Origin: an uncultured Mediterranea sp.
Lineage (GTDB): Bacteria; Bacteroidota; Bacteroidia; Bacteroidales; Bacteroidaceae
Assembly (NCBI RefSeq): GCF_902493215.1
Contig: NZ_CABUOL010000018.1
Span: 1-62,148 of the forward strand
Length of the DNA stretch: 62,148 nucleotides
Direction: 5' to 3'
A program made the translations under genes and the position numbers. Below the pieces are notes generated by a model that saw nothing but the letters and a program-made list of their open reading frames with translations, was not told the DNA's origin and searched no databases. Below, in pieces: positions 26,437 to 35,125 of the stretch. Within the stretch, counting starts at the first letter, position 1. Each line of letters opens with the position of its first letter.

Positions 26437-27711
26437 TCAGAACAGTGGTTTGCCGTCCAGTAGTTTGTCATAGCGGTGCAGAGCCTCCAAGAAATAATAG
26501 TCGGCATAAGTCAGCGGAACATCTATTTCGGAGTTCTGAGGAATGGCTCCCGTGCTGTGCATCAGAATGAAGTCGGCATTCTTGCCCAGCTCGGCCCGAT
26601 ATTTCTTGCTGCCCAACGAATGGAGAATTGCCTTGGCGCCTTCCAGATACTTGGCACTCTCACTGCCCTTGACATATGTACTCAGTTCCAACAATGCCGA
26701 AGCGGTACAAGCGGCAGCTGAGGCGTCACGATAGTTCGTCACTACGTTGTTGGCATTGGAACGGATGCCCGGCACATACCCCGGCTGGTTGGCATTGAAG
26801 TCCCACCAAGCCACCTTGTCCGACGGCAGATTGGGATGATCCAGATAGAAATCGGCCATACGTTGCGCCGTCTTCAGGAAACGTTTGTCCTTCGTTTCAC
26901 GGTAACAGAGTGTAAAGCCATAGATACCCCACGCCTGCCCGCGGCTCCAGGCAGAATTGTCACTGTAGCCCTGCGAAGTCTCTCCCTTGATAGGTTTGCC
27001 CGTTTCCTTGTCGTAATAAACGATGTGGAAACAACTGTAGTCATCGCGTACCTGATTCTTCATCGTGTTCTCGGCATGGCTGACGGCCACCTTGCGGAAC
27101 GTGTCGTCGCCCGTCACGCGGGAAGCATAGAAAAGTAACTCCAGATTCATCATATTGTCGATGATGACGGGAAAGTCGTATACCTTGTCACCGTGCCAGG
27201 AACGGAAGCCGTTCCACGACTGGATAACACCGGCCTTCGGGCGAAAACGCGTGCAAAGCGAACGGGCCGATTCCAACAAAATGTCTTTGTATTCCGGCTT
27301 CGGTTCGAAACGGTTGGCGTTACCATAACTGCAATACATCATGAAACCGATGTCGTGGTTGTCCGTAAAGGTTTTGATCGGTTCCATCTTTTGAGTATAA
27401 ACCAATGCGGAATCCTGCAACGCCCGATCGCCGATATACTCGGAGATGTACCACAGAGAACCGGGAAAGAACCCCGACGTCCACAGGTAAATACTGCCCT
27501 TGGAGACGGTACCATCCTTCCTCATACTATGGGGCATCACTCCCTTTCCATCCTTACCCTGCGCAGGCGTTTTCAACATCAGCCGGTATTGCTCGGCTGC
27601 AAAGTTCATGTTCTCTTTAATAAAAGCCTTCTCCGAGTCCTGCGCATGGGCCACCGGAGCCAAAAGGCAGGACAGGCAAAATGCCGTAATCAACTGTTTT
27701 TTCACATTCAT
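26437..27711 (-). CDS. GH88 unsaturated glucuronyl hydrolase
   Basis: 424 residues with a signal peptide ending AHAQ. GH88 enzymes hydrate and release the 4,5-unsaturated uronic acid left by polysaccharide lyases on glycosaminoglycan or similar fragments. The (alpha/alpha)6 barrel carries the catalytic Asp120 (NHDIGFMM) and Asp183 (PVIIDNMMN), by analogy with characterised members. WSRGQAWGIYGF and YADYYFLEAL are further hallmarks. The ATG at 27711 is the clear start; a -7 box TAGATTTG lies at 27759-27752 on the minus strand. It implies a lyase partner, and the fusion protein at 42318 is the only lyase-like gene with an intact frame in the window. Confidence 0.93.
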   Translation of the reverse strand: MNVKKQLITAFCLSCLLAPVAHAQDSEKAFIKENMNFAAEQYRLMLKTPAQGKDGKGVMPHSMRKDGTVSKGSIYLWTSGFFPGSLWYISEYIGDRALQDSALVYTQKMEPIKTFTDNHDIGFMMYCSYGNANRFEPKPEYKDILLESARSLCTRFRPKAGVIQSWNGFRSWHGDKVYDFPVIIDNMMNLELLFYASRVTGDDTFRKVAVSHAENTMKNQVRDDYSCFHIVYYDKETGKPIKGETSQGYSDNSAWSRGQAWGIYGFTLCYRETKDKRFLKTAQRMADFYLDHPNLPSDKVAWWDFNANQPGYVPGIRSNANNVVTNYRDASAAACTASALLELSTYVKGSESAKYLEGAKAILHSLGSKKYRAELGKNADFILMHSTGAIPQNSEIDVPLTYADYYFLEALHRYDKLLDGKPLF

Positions 27712-27833
27712 GTTTCGTTTATTTTGATTTTGTATATTGATTTTTCTGTTGCAAATCTATAGGCATCTTGCCTGTCCGGTAGGATAAATCATCCCTTTAT
27801 GGGGGAGAAATAGTCAACGATAGCGTTTTTAAC

Positions 27834-30671
27834 TCAAAAACCTACCTTATTCCTCTTGCCATCCACAGCTACCGCTTCTACCGTATATCCGCTCTGCCAA
27901 TCTGTTGGCAGGGTGAATTCACGGGTGGCTCCGTCTGCAGCCACACCTCTGGCCACATAGACCAACTTGCCGGCAGCATCCTTTACCTCAAAGGCTGCTA
28001 CATGCTTCCAGCCGTTCAGGGTCACCACGTTGCCGTTGCGTGCAGCGGTGCCCGTCACCATGGCCGACTTGTTCTTATAGCTGTCCACCAGCGGATCGGT
28101 GATATACTCCAACGCCACATCGGGTTTGCTGAAGCCCAAAGCCTCCACACGCGATTTCAGGTTGTCGATGTCGGCCTGCGTGATGGTCATCTGTTCTGTT
28201 CCATAATCACTGATTTCCGCATCAATCGGTGTCAGGAATCCCCACTTGCTGAAGAAGTCAAGCAGATTAGCCTGTCCGTTCAGGCAGCAGTTGTAGACAA
28301 ACTCCAACTGCTGGGCTCCCGCCGTAGGCTGGTCGGGTTGTGTACGGACGTATTCATACACGTCGGAATAGAAGCCACCGTGGTCGGGTTGTTGCATGGG
28401 CGTGCGTCCCAGTACCTTGCCAAAGTAGAGTTCCAGCTGCCAGAAAGGCACCACCTTACAGAAAGGAGTCTCACCACCGGCCGCATCGGCACCCGTGGCA
28501 TGCGGAGCACCAGGAACAACGATATAGTTCCAGGCCGAAGTATAGTTGTCCTTCACATCCAGACGCGAAGGTTCGCCGCATACGGTGGTCTGGATATACT
28601 GGGAGAGGATGTTGTTGGTCACTTCCGTCGTACCAATCCACTTCAAGCCCGGACGGGTCTGGTTGCTGTGTCCCACTTCATGGGCAGGCCCCCAGCAGTT
28701 GGCGTTCAATCCAGATTCGTTGGTCAATGCATCCAGCGTCGATTCGTTGTATGAAGTGCGGTAGCTGGTAGAGTACATATATGAGGTATACATCACGTTG
28801 AAGTACATGCGGTTCTTGAACATCTTGCCATACTTCTCCAGCCCCTGGAATTCCTGCTCACGATACACCAGCTGGTCGTACCAGTCAATCAGTGCCTTAC
28901 CGTCCTTGGTGTTGTTTTGGAACTTTGCCGTGGGGAAGGTCAGATGGGCATACTTGCCCAGCACGTCGAAATATTTGTCTACCGAAGCGCCGAGCAATTC
29001 GTTCCAACGACCTTCGTGCGCAGGATTCTGGCTATCGAAATAACCGTTCACCTTGCCCGAAGCGAAGTGCAGCGTAATGGCTGGGGCTGTTTCATAGTCG
29101 GCCGTATGATACATCACGTAGACCAGACCTTTCTCCTTCATCCGGAGTGTATTGATGCCGTCTTTCAACGTATATTCCTCGCCTCCAAAGCCGTCGGCTC
29201 CCGGCGTATCCAAGTTCTGCACACGGATATTGACGGACTCGCGTCCCTTCAGGTCGGCCATTACTACCAGATTTTCGTCGGCCGCCACCGAAATGCCCGT
29301 CGGGTTGTCCAGCAGGCTGTAGGTACTGGTCTTGTTTTCCTTGGCCTGTACGTCGGGATGGGGATAGGCCTTGAAGTCGGCGATGCGGAATTCACGGGGG
29401 TACTTGCCGTTGTACATGTACCAGGCCAGTTTCTTGTAGAACGAATGCGGGCAGGCCAGAATCTCGGCTTCGGTAAGCCCAGCCTTCAGTTCCGTGCAGG
29501 ACGGATTGGCGAAGAGGGTGGTATAATCGAAGCTGGAAGGATCTTTCTTGTAGAATTCCATTTCAGTACAGCGGGCCTCGCCGGCATCATAGGTATCGGT
29601 GATGGTAATCTTCACCTTGGTCACTCCGGCCTGCGATTCCTGAAAGTCAATGCGTGTCGCTCCGGAAGCCTTGGCCAATTCACCGGCAAAGACAGTACGG
29701 TAGTCTGCGCTCCGGGTTACGTTGACATCGGAATAGACTTGAACTTCGATGTTCTTGAAATGGCTTTTATAGCTGGGATAATAAAGAATGTAATCCATCT
29801 CCTGCGGTTCGTCGAAAGTGAATTCGATGTAGCAGGGGAATTTGGGTGCCGTCCAGTTGCTTTGCCAGAAGGTTTCAGAGTCGCCATCTATCATGTTGCC
29901 GTATACATTGTTCGGACGTTCGCCACCGTCACCCGTCACGCTGCTGGCTGCCAGTTTGATGTCATTCCCTACTTCGGGAGCTTCAGGCTCGTAACTTCCC
30001 AGCCCTTTCTGGCTGACAGTGAACGAAGTTCCTTCAATACCCGAGTCTGGGGTCACATCGCTTACTTTTACCGTTGCACTGCGTGCCTCCCCCTTGTTGG
30101 GATTGACAGCAAAGCGGTGGTTCGTGGTCACCGTCTCGTGTGCACGGGTTGTGACGGAAGGCACTTCTGCCACCCAGTCGCAGCCGTTGAAGTCGAAGGT
30201 GTATTCCGTATTGGCCGTCACCGCGAGGTCGAACTCACCGCCGGCTTCCTCGACGTTCACCGTCGAGACGGAAACGAGAATAGCCTTTCCCCATCCCAAC
30301 TGGGCTACGGGGATGGTATCGGTCTGCGACACGGCCTGGATGTAGAGTTCGCCGCGGCGCACGTCCTTGTCCGGGTTTTCGGCGATACTCAGGGTCAGGT
30401 CGCCCATCTCGTCTTTCGTGGCAGTACACCAGGTATCCAACCCGCCGCCGAAACCCACGACGTAGTCTTCATTGCATTTCACCGTCATCTGATACTCAGT
30501 GGCCGGGGAGTCGAAGTTCAGAGACGTTTCTTCAATCTGAAGAAAAGGACCGTTGGGAATACCTTCCCACTCGTTTTCATCCCAGCAGGACTGCACGAGC
30601 AAACTGCTGCCGAAAAGAGCCGCTGCTGCAAACAGCGAAACGGCTCCGCGTTTCATGAGGTTGTTTTTCAT
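27834..30671 (-). CDS. Lipoprotein M60-like metallopeptidase with BACON and F5/8 type C domains
   Basis: 945 residues. M60-like (enhancin) enzymes cleave mucins and other O-glycoproteins. Order: lipobox LLVQSC (Cys29), a BACON-like domain (about 40-125), a second BACON-like domain (130-225), a discoidin/CBM32-like domain (240-375, NVYGNMIDGDSETFWQSNW), a linker and beta region (390-560), then the peptidase. The zinc site is HEVGH at 664-668, with the third ligand Glu683 in GTTEVTNN. A C-terminal beta domain ends the protein at about 840-945. The lipid anchor and carbohydrate-binding modules suggest surface attachment to glycosylated substrate. It follows the GH36-like gene after 237 bases with no clear promoter box. 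Confidence 0.92.
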   Translation of the reverse strand: MKNNLMKRGAVSLFAAAALFGSSLLVQSCWDENEWEGIPNGPFLQIEETSLNFDSPATEYQMTVKCNEDYVVGFGGGLDTWCTATKDEMGDLTLSIAENPDKDVRRGELYIQAVSQTDTIPVAQLGWGKAILVSVSTVNVEEAGGEFDLAVTANTEYTFDFNGCDWVAEVPSVTTRAHETVTTNHRFAVNPNKGEARSATVKVSDVTPDSGIEGTSFTVSQKGLGSYEPEAPEVGNDIKLAASSVTGDGGERPNNVYGNMIDGDSETFWQSNWTAPKFPCYIEFTFDEPQEMDYILYYPSYKSHFKNIEVQVYSDVNVTRSADYRTVFAGELAKASGATRIDFQESQAGVTKVKITITDTYDAGEARCTEMEFYKKDPSSFDYTTLFANPSCTELKAGLTEAEILACPHSFYKKLAWYMYNGKYPREFRIADFKAYPHPDVQAKENKTSTYSLLDNPTGISVAADENLVVMADLKGRESVNIRVQNLDTPGADGFGGEEYTLKDGINTLRMKEKGLVYVMYHTADYETAPAITLHFASGKVNGYFDSQNPAHEGRWNELLGASVDKYFDVLGKYAHLTFPTAKFQNNTKDGKALIDWYDQLVYREQEFQGLEKYGKMFKNRMYFNVMYTSYMYSTSYRTSYNESTLDALTNESGLNANCWGPAHEVGHSNQTRPGLKWIGTTEVTNNILSQYIQTTVCGEPSRLDVKDNYTSAWNYIVVPGAPHATGADAAGGETPFCKVVPFWQLELYFGKVLGRTPMQQPDHGGFYSDVYEYVRTQPDQPTAGAQQLEFVYNCCLNGQANLLDFFSKWGFLTPIDAEISDYGTEQMTITQADIDNLKSRVEALGFSKPDVALEYITDPLVDSYKNKSAMVTGTAARNGNVVTLNGWKHVAAFEVKDAAGKLVYVARGVAADGATREFTLPTDWQSGYTVEAVAVDGKRNKVGF

Positions 30672-30908
30672 AAATTTTTGTTTTTAAGTTAATTAAAAAG
30701 CGATCGGTTATTAACATACCGACATACTATCGTATTATCAATCCACGATCATATTTTCACGGATAAAAAAGTATGATACAAAAAGACACCAGGCTTTTTT
30801 CAAAACGGTGCTCACCTTCACAAAAATCCTGTAACTGTAATCCTTTTACTATTCCATTCAATCCAGTCTTACTTTATATTATTATAAACAAAATATTATA
30901 ACAGGCAA

Positions 30909-32987
30909 TTACTTAATCACCCGAAATCTTAAGAACAAGAAATCTGCAGCATCCGGTATTGAGAAACGAACATTTCCCTCAGCATCGACGACCTTTTCTT
31001 CACGCCTACCGGTTCTCAGATTCTCTATTTTCAAAGATTTACCCGCCAAAAATTTCATCTGTATCACTTTCTCTGATTCCGCATTATACAATTCTCTAAA
31101 CAATAAGAAAAAGCCTTCCGACATATCTTCATCAATCATCTGAAAACCGGACCAACTCCCATTCGACGGTGTTTCCCCAACCGGGAAGGTATAACATTGG
31201 AACATTTTTTCCCTATATTCCCTATAAATCGAAATTAATTTTTTCAATTCATATCTACCTTCCTCATCCAAGTATTGAGCACTTTGAAAAAATACAGGAA
31301 TAAAGGGTAAACCCATAGCGAAACAATAATCATGTCGATGCAGTGGAGCATCACTGTACCGATTATCGACTCTCTTTGGGTTCTGTAACAACACTTGTAA
31401 CTTATTACTATTAAAATACTTACACATCAGCCAATGTTGTCTCAATACATGATAAGGCACCATAATCAAATGTTCAGGCAAAGCTTCCTGAATATTTTGA
31501 AAATAGATGCTACCATATTCTTTTGCATAATACCAACCATATCGGGGATCTGCATATTCCGGACAAAATGAGAATTGTGTCTCCATCCATGCTGATTTCA
31601 TAATCTGTCGTATATTTTTAAATCGATTTTCAAACGAAGTCCTGTCTTTCAGACGGTCAAAATCGACTTTCCACGTCACGACTTGCGCCTCTCTTAAGTT
31701 CTTCAACAGATCGTCCTGCTTAGCCCGCTGTATAGCGACCCATAATCCGAGTTTCAAACCATTTCTTCTACAAGCTTCCGTTATATTCTTCCACTTGTCT
31801 GGATAACTTGGCAGAAAAACCTCCTTTTCTCCCCCCCAAGGGTTAATTTGCCACCCATCATCAATCCGAAGTACATCGATTCCTAATTCTGCCAATAAAG
31901 GTATTTCTTTCAACAGATAGTCTTCTTTGGCAAACTGGGCTCCTCCAGGATTAGCCGGTCCCCATGTATCATTGATAATCATGATGTCCCGTTTCGGGAA
32001 AACAGGATAACGAATGCGATCAAAACTTTTCAAGGCTAACTGCATGCCATCATTACCACCAGAAAACACAATAGTCCAAGTAGCCCAACACTCACGAAAA
32101 CGGTCTTCCACAATCTCACTGGGAGTCAATCCCCAACCTGTAACCGACAATCCTTGAGGCCCTGCATAAAAACTACCTGTATAATGCCCCTGTTGATTCA
32201 CACACTTATGCGACTCTTTCACTGTAATTACACCTTCCCATCCATCTTTTCCATATTCAGTACTTACTCCACTGGCCCAGTGAATATCTTCATTCTGAAA
32301 CAAAGGATAACCTTCCACTATTTCTTCCCGCAACATATCCTTACTTTGGTCATGACGCGTTCCTGGATCATTGTAATATCCCCAATATCTACGTCGGTTC
32401 TGAATACTATAATCTAATGGCAGGTATTCAGTGCGAGCACTTGGTACAACCATTGTATTTCCAAAATAATTCCGAGTCGTTTCACCTTGAGGAAGTCCTT
32501 TCGCACAAAATCCCTTCAAAGCTCTAACTCTCAGCTGGGTTCGAACTCCAGACGCATTGGGGAATACCCACACAATATGTTGTAATTCCAACCGTGCCGA
32601 GTCATATCGGAAACAGGTAACAACTTCCAGATAATCATTTATAAAACCATCATCATCTGCTCTTCGAATTTCCTGAGAAACGAATTCCGCTTTCGTTGTT
32701 CGATTTATAGCACCAGGTAAATCCCAATCCGCCCCCACCATCGAGTCTGGCCTACACCATTCTTTACCTAAAGACAAATCTTTTAAGGAAACAGTTCGAA
32801 GTCCCTGATAATCCAACACCCATCTACGTTCCACACGACCTGTCGAAACAATCAATGTATCTCCAACCGTTCTTACCGAAGCACTTTTTAAAGTTCTGGT
32901 CATTTGAGGTAACAAATGTGAAGACAAACATCCACTAACCTCACAAGTAACCAATAATAGATACACAATAAAGATATATTTAGTCAT
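30909..32987 (-). CDS. GH36/GH27-like alpha-galactosidase family lipoprotein
   Basis: 692 residues with a lipobox (VSGC, Cys20). The clan GH-D barrel is indicated by GIDVLRIDDGWQINPWGG, LKLGLWVAIQRAK, and TWKVDFDRLKD, in which an Asp should be the nucleophile. The N-terminal 320 residues form a beta-supersandwich-like domain. It probably removes terminal alpha-Gal or alpha-GalNAc; a new specificity in this clan is possible. The start is the ATG at 32987, directly before the signal peptide; the ATG at 33017 is an alternative. The gene is clearly more A/T-rich than both M60 neighbours, suggesting a different origin. Confidence 0.65.
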   Translation of the reverse strand: MTKYIFIVYLLLVTCEVSGCLSSHLLPQMTRTLKSASVRTVGDTLIVSTGRVERRWVLDYQGLRTVSLKDLSLGKEWCRPDSMVGADWDLPGAINRTTKAEFVSQEIRRADDDGFINDYLEVVTCFRYDSARLELQHIVWVFPNASGVRTQLRVRALKGFCAKGLPQGETTRNYFGNTMVVPSARTEYLPLDYSIQNRRRYWGYYNDPGTRHDQSKDMLREEIVEGYPLFQNEDIHWASGVSTEYGKDGWEGVITVKESHKCVNQQGHYTGSFYAGPQGLSVTGWGLTPSEIVEDRFRECWATWTIVFSGGNDGMQLALKSFDRIRYPVFPKRDIMIINDTWGPANPGGAQFAKEDYLLKEIPLLAELGIDVLRIDDGWQINPWGGEKEVFLPSYPDKWKNITEACRRNGLKLGLWVAIQRAKQDDLLKNLREAQVVTWKVDFDRLKDRTSFENRFKNIRQIMKSAWMETQFSFCPEYADPRYGWYYAKEYGSIYFQNIQEALPEHLIMVPYHVLRQHWLMCKYFNSNKLQVLLQNPKRVDNRYSDAPLHRHDYCFAMGLPFIPVFFQSAQYLDEEGRYELKKLISIYREYREKMFQCYTFPVGETPSNGSWSGFQMIDEDMSEGFFLLFRELYNAESEKVIQMKFLAGKSLKIENLRTGRREEKVVDAEGNVRFSIPDAADFLFLRFRVIK

Positions 32988-33111
32988 ATTTTTATATCTT
33001 ACTCTATATTTACCCATTCCAATGTTCTTTTATTTTATAGCCGCAGTTGACAAGAGAAGGAGTCGGCAAGCGATATTCGTCCTAACCTTTCCTAGTAAAT
33101 TTGTCTACTGG

Positions 33112-35028
33112 TCATTTCTTTTTGTAACACTTCACACGCCGCCCGTCGTAACCCACAGCCATGATGTAGGCCGAGCCTTCGGGCCAGAGCACTTCGGTAT
33201 AGGTCTGTGTCTTGCCGGGCTCCGTACATCCCAGGCCTAGCATACTGATGCGGAGCAGGCGGCCACGCTTGTCATAAGTCTCATAGCCGACGACGTTTTT
33301 CCACGCCGCGTTCTCGACGCATACCAGCGTGCCGTGTTCGCAGCATCCGGTGCCCACCTTGTTCTTCACCAGCCGGGCCCGGTCGCGGAATACCTGCCAG
33401 TTGTAGCAGTTGATGTAGTTGAGCATCCCGTCGGCCTCCGGATAGCCCTTGGCGGCGATATACTCCTTCAGTTCGTCAATCATCTGCTGACTTATCTTCA
33501 GCCAATAGTCGCCATAGTCGCGGAAGTAGTGGTTGTAGGGTTTCAGCATACCCGCCTTCTCGAAGAACGGCAGGAAGTTGATGCGGGTGGAGTCGCAGAA
33601 ACTGCGCATGAACTTGATCTGCAGCTGCCCGTCGGTCAGTTTCTCTTCATCGGGGAAGGTACGGATGCCTTCCATCACCTTGCCATACGCATCGGGCGAC
33701 TTGCCCGCCTCTTCCGTATAGAGCAACAACTGCCACAGGGGAACGACACGGACAAAGTGGTCGTAGTTCTTCCAAGGCACAGTCACTTCTCCCAGCTTGC
33801 GGCCGTCGTAGTCCTCGTCCTGTACGGTATAGTCCTTCAGAGCCGAGCCGAAATAGTCGGGGCCTTCCTGCGTCATCCAGTTCTTGCCCTGCCGTACGCC
33901 TTCCTCCAGATAGCACTGGAAACGGCCTCCGTTCAGATTCTTGTATTCGCCGATACCCTTGAGGCGTTTCTCCAGATTGGGCAGGTTGTCGAACTTGAAG
34001 TTTACCCAAGCCGAATAGATGTTGTTGGTAACCTCGCCCGTACCACCCCACTTCATACCGGGACGCACCTGATTGACGTGTCCCAGTTCATGGGCAAAAC
34101 CCCAGTAGCCGAACTTGTCGGGATTGGCCCAACTGCCGAAACCGTCGTGCCAGATGGCTGCACCGATGCCGTCGGCATAAATACCTCCCTTGACAGGACG
34201 GGCAAACTGATGGTTCTTGGGTTCACGGCCGAACAGCTGGAGTCCCATCACCCGATGTTCCAAAGCCACTACATCATCGTAAATCCGGGCCAGCCGTACA
34301 CCGTCGTCCGGACAGTTGGCCTTCAGGGCCTCAACGGGTGCCGCCACATGGATGCGCGGCGTAACGATGTCCACAATATCACTTTGGGCGGCAGCCAGCA
34401 ATGTCTTCCAGTCCGCGTTGTCATCACCGCGCCCCAGGTCAAAATAGCCGTTTTCCGTAGCCAGGACAAAATGAATCCGTACCTTGGGTGCCGAACGATA
34501 ATTGTCCGTATAGTAGGACACGTAACCGTTGCCACGGTTCCGGGTCTCAATCACATTCAGGCCGTTGGTCAGCCGGTAAGAACTTTGGGGATATCCTTCC
34601 CCTTCATATTGCGGCTTGCCGAAGCTCTTGATGACCAGCTCCACCGGGTCTTCACCGATGCCTTCCACCAGCAGCACTACCTTCTCACCCTGTTTGAAAT
34701 AGATACCGGTAGGATTTTCGTACGGATCGTACCCGCTGGTTTTCAATTCTTTTGCCAGACTCCGGAGAGTACGGTAAGCCTCGAACGTTCCGACCCGATA
34801 ACGTGTGGAATACTTGCCCGAAAGAGTTGCCTCCACCAGACGGCGCACCAGGCCCTCTTCCAGGCCGCTCAGCGTCTGCGTATTGACTTCAGGACGCAGA
34901 CGGGTGCAAAGGGGGTCTGCAAAATAGGTATCCAACTGCGTCCGGAGGTCAACAGGCTCCTGAGCCACAACGTCTACAGGCAACAACGTCAATAAAAACA
35001 AGGGGAGCAGATAAAGAAGTCTTTTCAT
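33112..35028 (-). CDS. Secreted M60-like metallopeptidase (second copy)
   Basis: 638 residues with a cleavable signal peptide (ends DVVAQ). It lacks the BACON and F5/8C modules of the copy at 27834. The N-terminal part (about 30-260) contains NPTGIYFKQGEKVVLLVEG, as in the other copies. The zinc site is HELGH at 313-317, with the third ligand Glu332 (GTGEVTNN) at the same 15-residue distance. VVPLWQLLLY follows, and a C-terminal beta domain ends the protein (about 540-638). The start is the ATG at 35028. A terminator at 35077-35104 separates it from susD, so it probably has its own promoter, although I see no clear box. Confidence 0.92.
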   Translation of the reverse strand: MKRLLYLLPLFLLTLLPVDVVAQEPVDLRTQLDTYFADPLCTRLRPEVNTQTLSGLEEGLVRRLVEATLSGKYSTRYRVGTFEAYRTLRSLAKELKTSGYDPYENPTGIYFKQGEKVVLLVEGIGEDPVELVIKSFGKPQYEGEGYPQSSYRLTNGLNVIETRNRGNGYVSYYTDNYRSAPKVRIHFVLATENGYFDLGRGDDNADWKTLLAAAQSDIVDIVTPRIHVAAPVEALKANCPDDGVRLARIYDDVVALEHRVMGLQLFGREPKNHQFARPVKGGIYADGIGAAIWHDGFGSWANPDKFGYWGFAHELGHVNQVRPGMKWGGTGEVTNNIYSAWVNFKFDNLPNLEKRLKGIGEYKNLNGGRFQCYLEEGVRQGKNWMTQEGPDYFGSALKDYTVQDEDYDGRKLGEVTVPWKNYDHFVRVVPLWQLLLYTEEAGKSPDAYGKVMEGIRTFPDEEKLTDGQLQIKFMRSFCDSTRINFLPFFEKAGMLKPYNHYFRDYGDYWLKISQQMIDELKEYIAAKGYPEADGMLNYINCYNWQVFRDRARLVKNKVGTGCCEHGTLVCVENAAWKNVVGYETYDKRGRLLRISMLGLGCTEPGKTQTYTEVLWPEGSAYIMAVGYDGRRVKCYKKK

Positions 35029-35076
35029 GATAATCAGATAATAAAAAGTAGATAGTATAGAACTACAGAAAGAAGA

Positions 35077-35104
35077 AGAGGCTGAAATTCAGACTTCAGC
35101 CTCT
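35077..35104 (-). terminator. Terminator after susD
   Basis: AGAGGCTGAA and TTCAGCCTCT form a perfect 10-base stem with an 8-base loop. On the minus strand it is followed by a T-rich TTCTTCTTTC. It lies 22 bases after the susD stop. Confidence 0.75.
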
Positions 35105-35125
35105 CTTGCATTCTGTCTAAGGGTA

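Noticed and set aside
28917..30692. 591-residue open frame on the plus strand opposite the first M60 gene
   Set aside because: Antisense to a gene with lipobox, BACON-like domains and HExxH; no independent start signal or motif.
33334..34995. 553-residue open frame on the plus strand opposite the second M60 gene
   Set aside because: Antisense shadow, no motif, no promoter.
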